Shown here piece after piece: positions 52,551 to 53,969 of a DNA stretch of 53,969 nucleotides. A program made the position numbers and the translations under genes. Within the stretch, counting starts at the first letter, position 1; every line of letters begins with the position of its first letter. Origin of the DNA: Smithellaceae bacterium. GTDB taxonomy: Bacteria > Desulfobacterota > Syntrophia > Syntrophales > Smithellaceae. The stretch lies in contig JAUYFM010000062.1 in the NCBI GenBank assembly GCA_030690945.1, forward strand, positions 1 to 53,969. Direction: 5' to 3'. A model generated the notes under the pieces. It saw only the letters and a list, made by a program, of their open reading frames with translations, had not been told where the DNA came from and searched no databases.

Positions 52551-52877
52551 AAAAGGCTGTAGGTCTACAAAATAGACCTAACATTTGTGTTAACGTACTT
52601 AACTTGACAGCAGGTGTCCCCTCCCACCAAAGTATTCCCCTCAGCATATTGAAGCTCCACTAAATATTGAGGGCTAACGAATCATTTCACTTTTTCTCAT
52701 CTCCTCTCAATTCAATCTAACAACCTGTTATTAAATGATAAACCCCTATTCTTGTTTTTCGTCGGTTCTCGGCAGACAAATTGCATTATGCTGAATGCTT
52801 AGTTCTTTTAGTTATGCCGAGGGATTCCCGGCAGTCAACCAGAGGCGGTCGGGATCATCCGGCAAGGAGAGAAGACT
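52551..52877. other. Gap between the hydrogenase operon and the sensor gene
   Basis: 327 bases without a gene. A hairpin, TAGGTCTA (52560-52567) with TAGACCTA (52573-52580), lies ten bases after the phosphatase stop and probably ends the operon, although no T run follows. The remaining sequence is AT-rich and has no promoter I would trust; AAGGAGAGA at about 52863 is the ribosome site of the next gene. Confidence 0.6.
52560..52580 (+). terminator. Hairpin at the end of the hydrogenase operon
   Basis: Perfect 8-bp stem TAGGTCTA/TAGACCTA with loop CAAAA. It lacks a T tract, so termination strength is uncertain. Confidence 0.45.
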
Positions 52878-53969
52878 ATGAAAATCAGAAGGCGGCTGGG
52901 AGTAAATATATGGATCTCGGTGGTTGCGATTGTGCTCATGATAGTCACCCTGGCCTGGACATTCCGGGAGGGCTACCGGGCAGATCAGAATTTGCGTCTC
53001 ACTGATGAAATACGGAAAGTTGTCTCTGAGAGGGTCTTAGTTAGGGACGAGTATCTCCTGAATCCAAGCGAACAGGCGAAAAACAAGTGGTATGAATGAT
53101 CTGAAACCCTCCTCGCATTACTGGAATCAGCCTCTGAAAGGTTTACGGGCACAGAGGACAGAGCACTCCTGCAAGAAGCCCGCAAGAGCCTTGATTTAGG
53201 GGTCTCTTCATTCTCAGTATTGGAGAAAGATCAGCAAAAGGAGTATGTTGATAGAAAGAAATTTGCTTTTAGTGACGCAGAGTCGAAGCTGATCAGTCAG
53301 GTATTTCTGAACGCCAAGAACTTGAACAACAACATCGTCAGACTGCACGAATTAACGACCAGGGCAGCGACAACCACGAGGAACAGAGGTATTATTTTAA
53401 TTATCCTCTTCATTGTGGGCAGTACCATTGCGATAGCCACCAATTCAATCATCATCAGTAGAATCGTTGAGAGGCGATTAACAGCGCTTTATAAAGGGCT
53501 CAAGATCATTGGGGGCGGCAATCTGGATTATCACATCGACGCAGGGGGCGATGATGAACTTTCGGACCTGGCCCATGCAAGCAACGAAATGGTTATGAAA
53601 CTGAAGGAATCCCAGGAATTCGCTGAGAGCGTCATCAACACGGTGCGTGAACCTTTAATTTCTTTGAACCAGGATTTAAGAGTAGTCTCCGTCAGCCGCT
53701 CCTTCTGTGAATTCTTCAAGGTAAAACCTGAAGACACCGTGGGGCAGCTTATCTATGACCTGGGCAATAAACAATGGGATATCCCCAAGCTGCGGGAACT
53801 GCTGGAAAACATCCTGCCCAAAAAAGTAACCTTTGACAACTACGAGGTTGAACACGACTTTACCGGCGTTGGCAGGCGCATCATGCTTTTGAATGCCCGG
53901 CAGATTGAACGAGCGTCGGGAAAAGAACGGATCATCCTGCTGGCTATCGAGGACATCACCGAACGTAAG
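52878..53969 (+). pseudogene. Membrane sensor protein (HAMP-PAS), interrupted by one in-frame TGA; runs off the window
   Basis: From ATG at 52878 (AGGAGAG upstream) the frame gives a membrane helix (VNIWISVVAIVLMIVTLAW), 50 residues of periplasmic sequence, then TGA at codon 74 (53097-53099). The same frame continues without another stop to the window end: the rest of a helical periplasmic domain, a second helix (GIILIILFIVGSTIAIA) near codon 175, a HAMP domain (ERRLTALYKGLKIIGGGNLD and DELSDLAHASNEMV) and a PAS domain that ends ILLAIEDITERK, the usual link to a histidine kinase or a further PAS module. A single C-to-T change of an Arg codon (CGA to TGA) would account for the stop; sequencing error is also possible. 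Confidence 0.75.

Noticed and set aside
53097-53099. TGA as a selenocysteine codon in the sensor gene
   Set aside because: No hairpin of bacterial SECIS type is obvious in the following 40 bases, and a periplasmic helical segment of a sensor is an unlikely place for selenocysteine. A nonsense mutation or read error is simpler.

Overview
The window looks like a chromosomal segment of a strictly anaerobic Gram-negative bacterium, most likely a deltaproteobacterium of the Syntrophus/Smithella type (Desulfobacterota). The reasons are Lpt and Kdo genes of a lipopolysaccharide outer membrane, the rpoN-hpf-ptsN-hprK-rapZ cluster without any sugar-transporting PTS, a hybrid cluster protein under a Crp/Fnr regulator with a TTGAC-type palindrome, beta-oxidation-like CoA enzymes, and an oxygen-sensitive [FeFe]-hydrogenase module. 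The assignment is inference from gene content; no 16S gene is present.

Layout. 1-8.4 kb, almost all on the minus strand: radC, an enoyl-CoA hydratase, a lone acyl-CoA synthetase (ADP-forming) alpha-type subunit, a flavin reductase, a small Cys-rich protein next to a TfoX-like remnant, a tail-specific protease, an MFE-type short-chain dehydrogenase and an iron-sulfur flavoprotein. 8.5-13 kb is an accessory patch: three unrecognised membrane or exported proteins, a broken integrase, a HigBA-like toxin-antitoxin pair and a tRNA-Leu(UAA). 13-20 kb: a plus-strand run of overlapping genes (mtaD, a DUF4139 protein, hrpA). 20-26 kb, minus: an aminotransferase, a small membrane protein, slipin-nfeD, udg and coaBC. 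26-27.4 kb: an M23 peptidase. 27.5-38.7 kb, minus: xerD, a TPR protein, kdsA, kdsC, an SMR exporter, lptC-lptA-lptB, rpoN, hpf, ptsN, hprK, rapZ. 38.8-43.7 kb: rpiB, an acyl-CoA synthetase, and divergent hcp/hcpR around an excellent operator palindrome.

43.8-52.6 kb is the most interesting part. A methyltransferase is translationally coupled to a Nudix protein that carries an extra helical domain resembling RsbR/RsbRD N-terminal modules. After a consensus promoter come four tightly spaced genes: an 1145-residue fusion of a cysteine-less ferredoxin-like domain, a GltD-like FAD/NAD(P)H unit, 2x[4Fe-4S], a complete [FeFe]-hydrogenase H-cluster domain and a thioredoxin-like [2Fe-2S] domain; a stand-alone thioredoxin-like [2Fe-2S] protein; a second, sensory-type H-cluster protein with a PAS domain; and a SpoIIE/PP2C-type phosphatase with an unassigned C-terminal domain. 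This matches the general idea of phosphatase-linked H2-sensing (group C) hydrogenases: a catalytic enzyme is encoded with a putative H2/redox sensor whose output would be a serine/threonine phosphatase. The window ends inside a HAMP/PAS sensor gene interrupted by one in-frame TGA.
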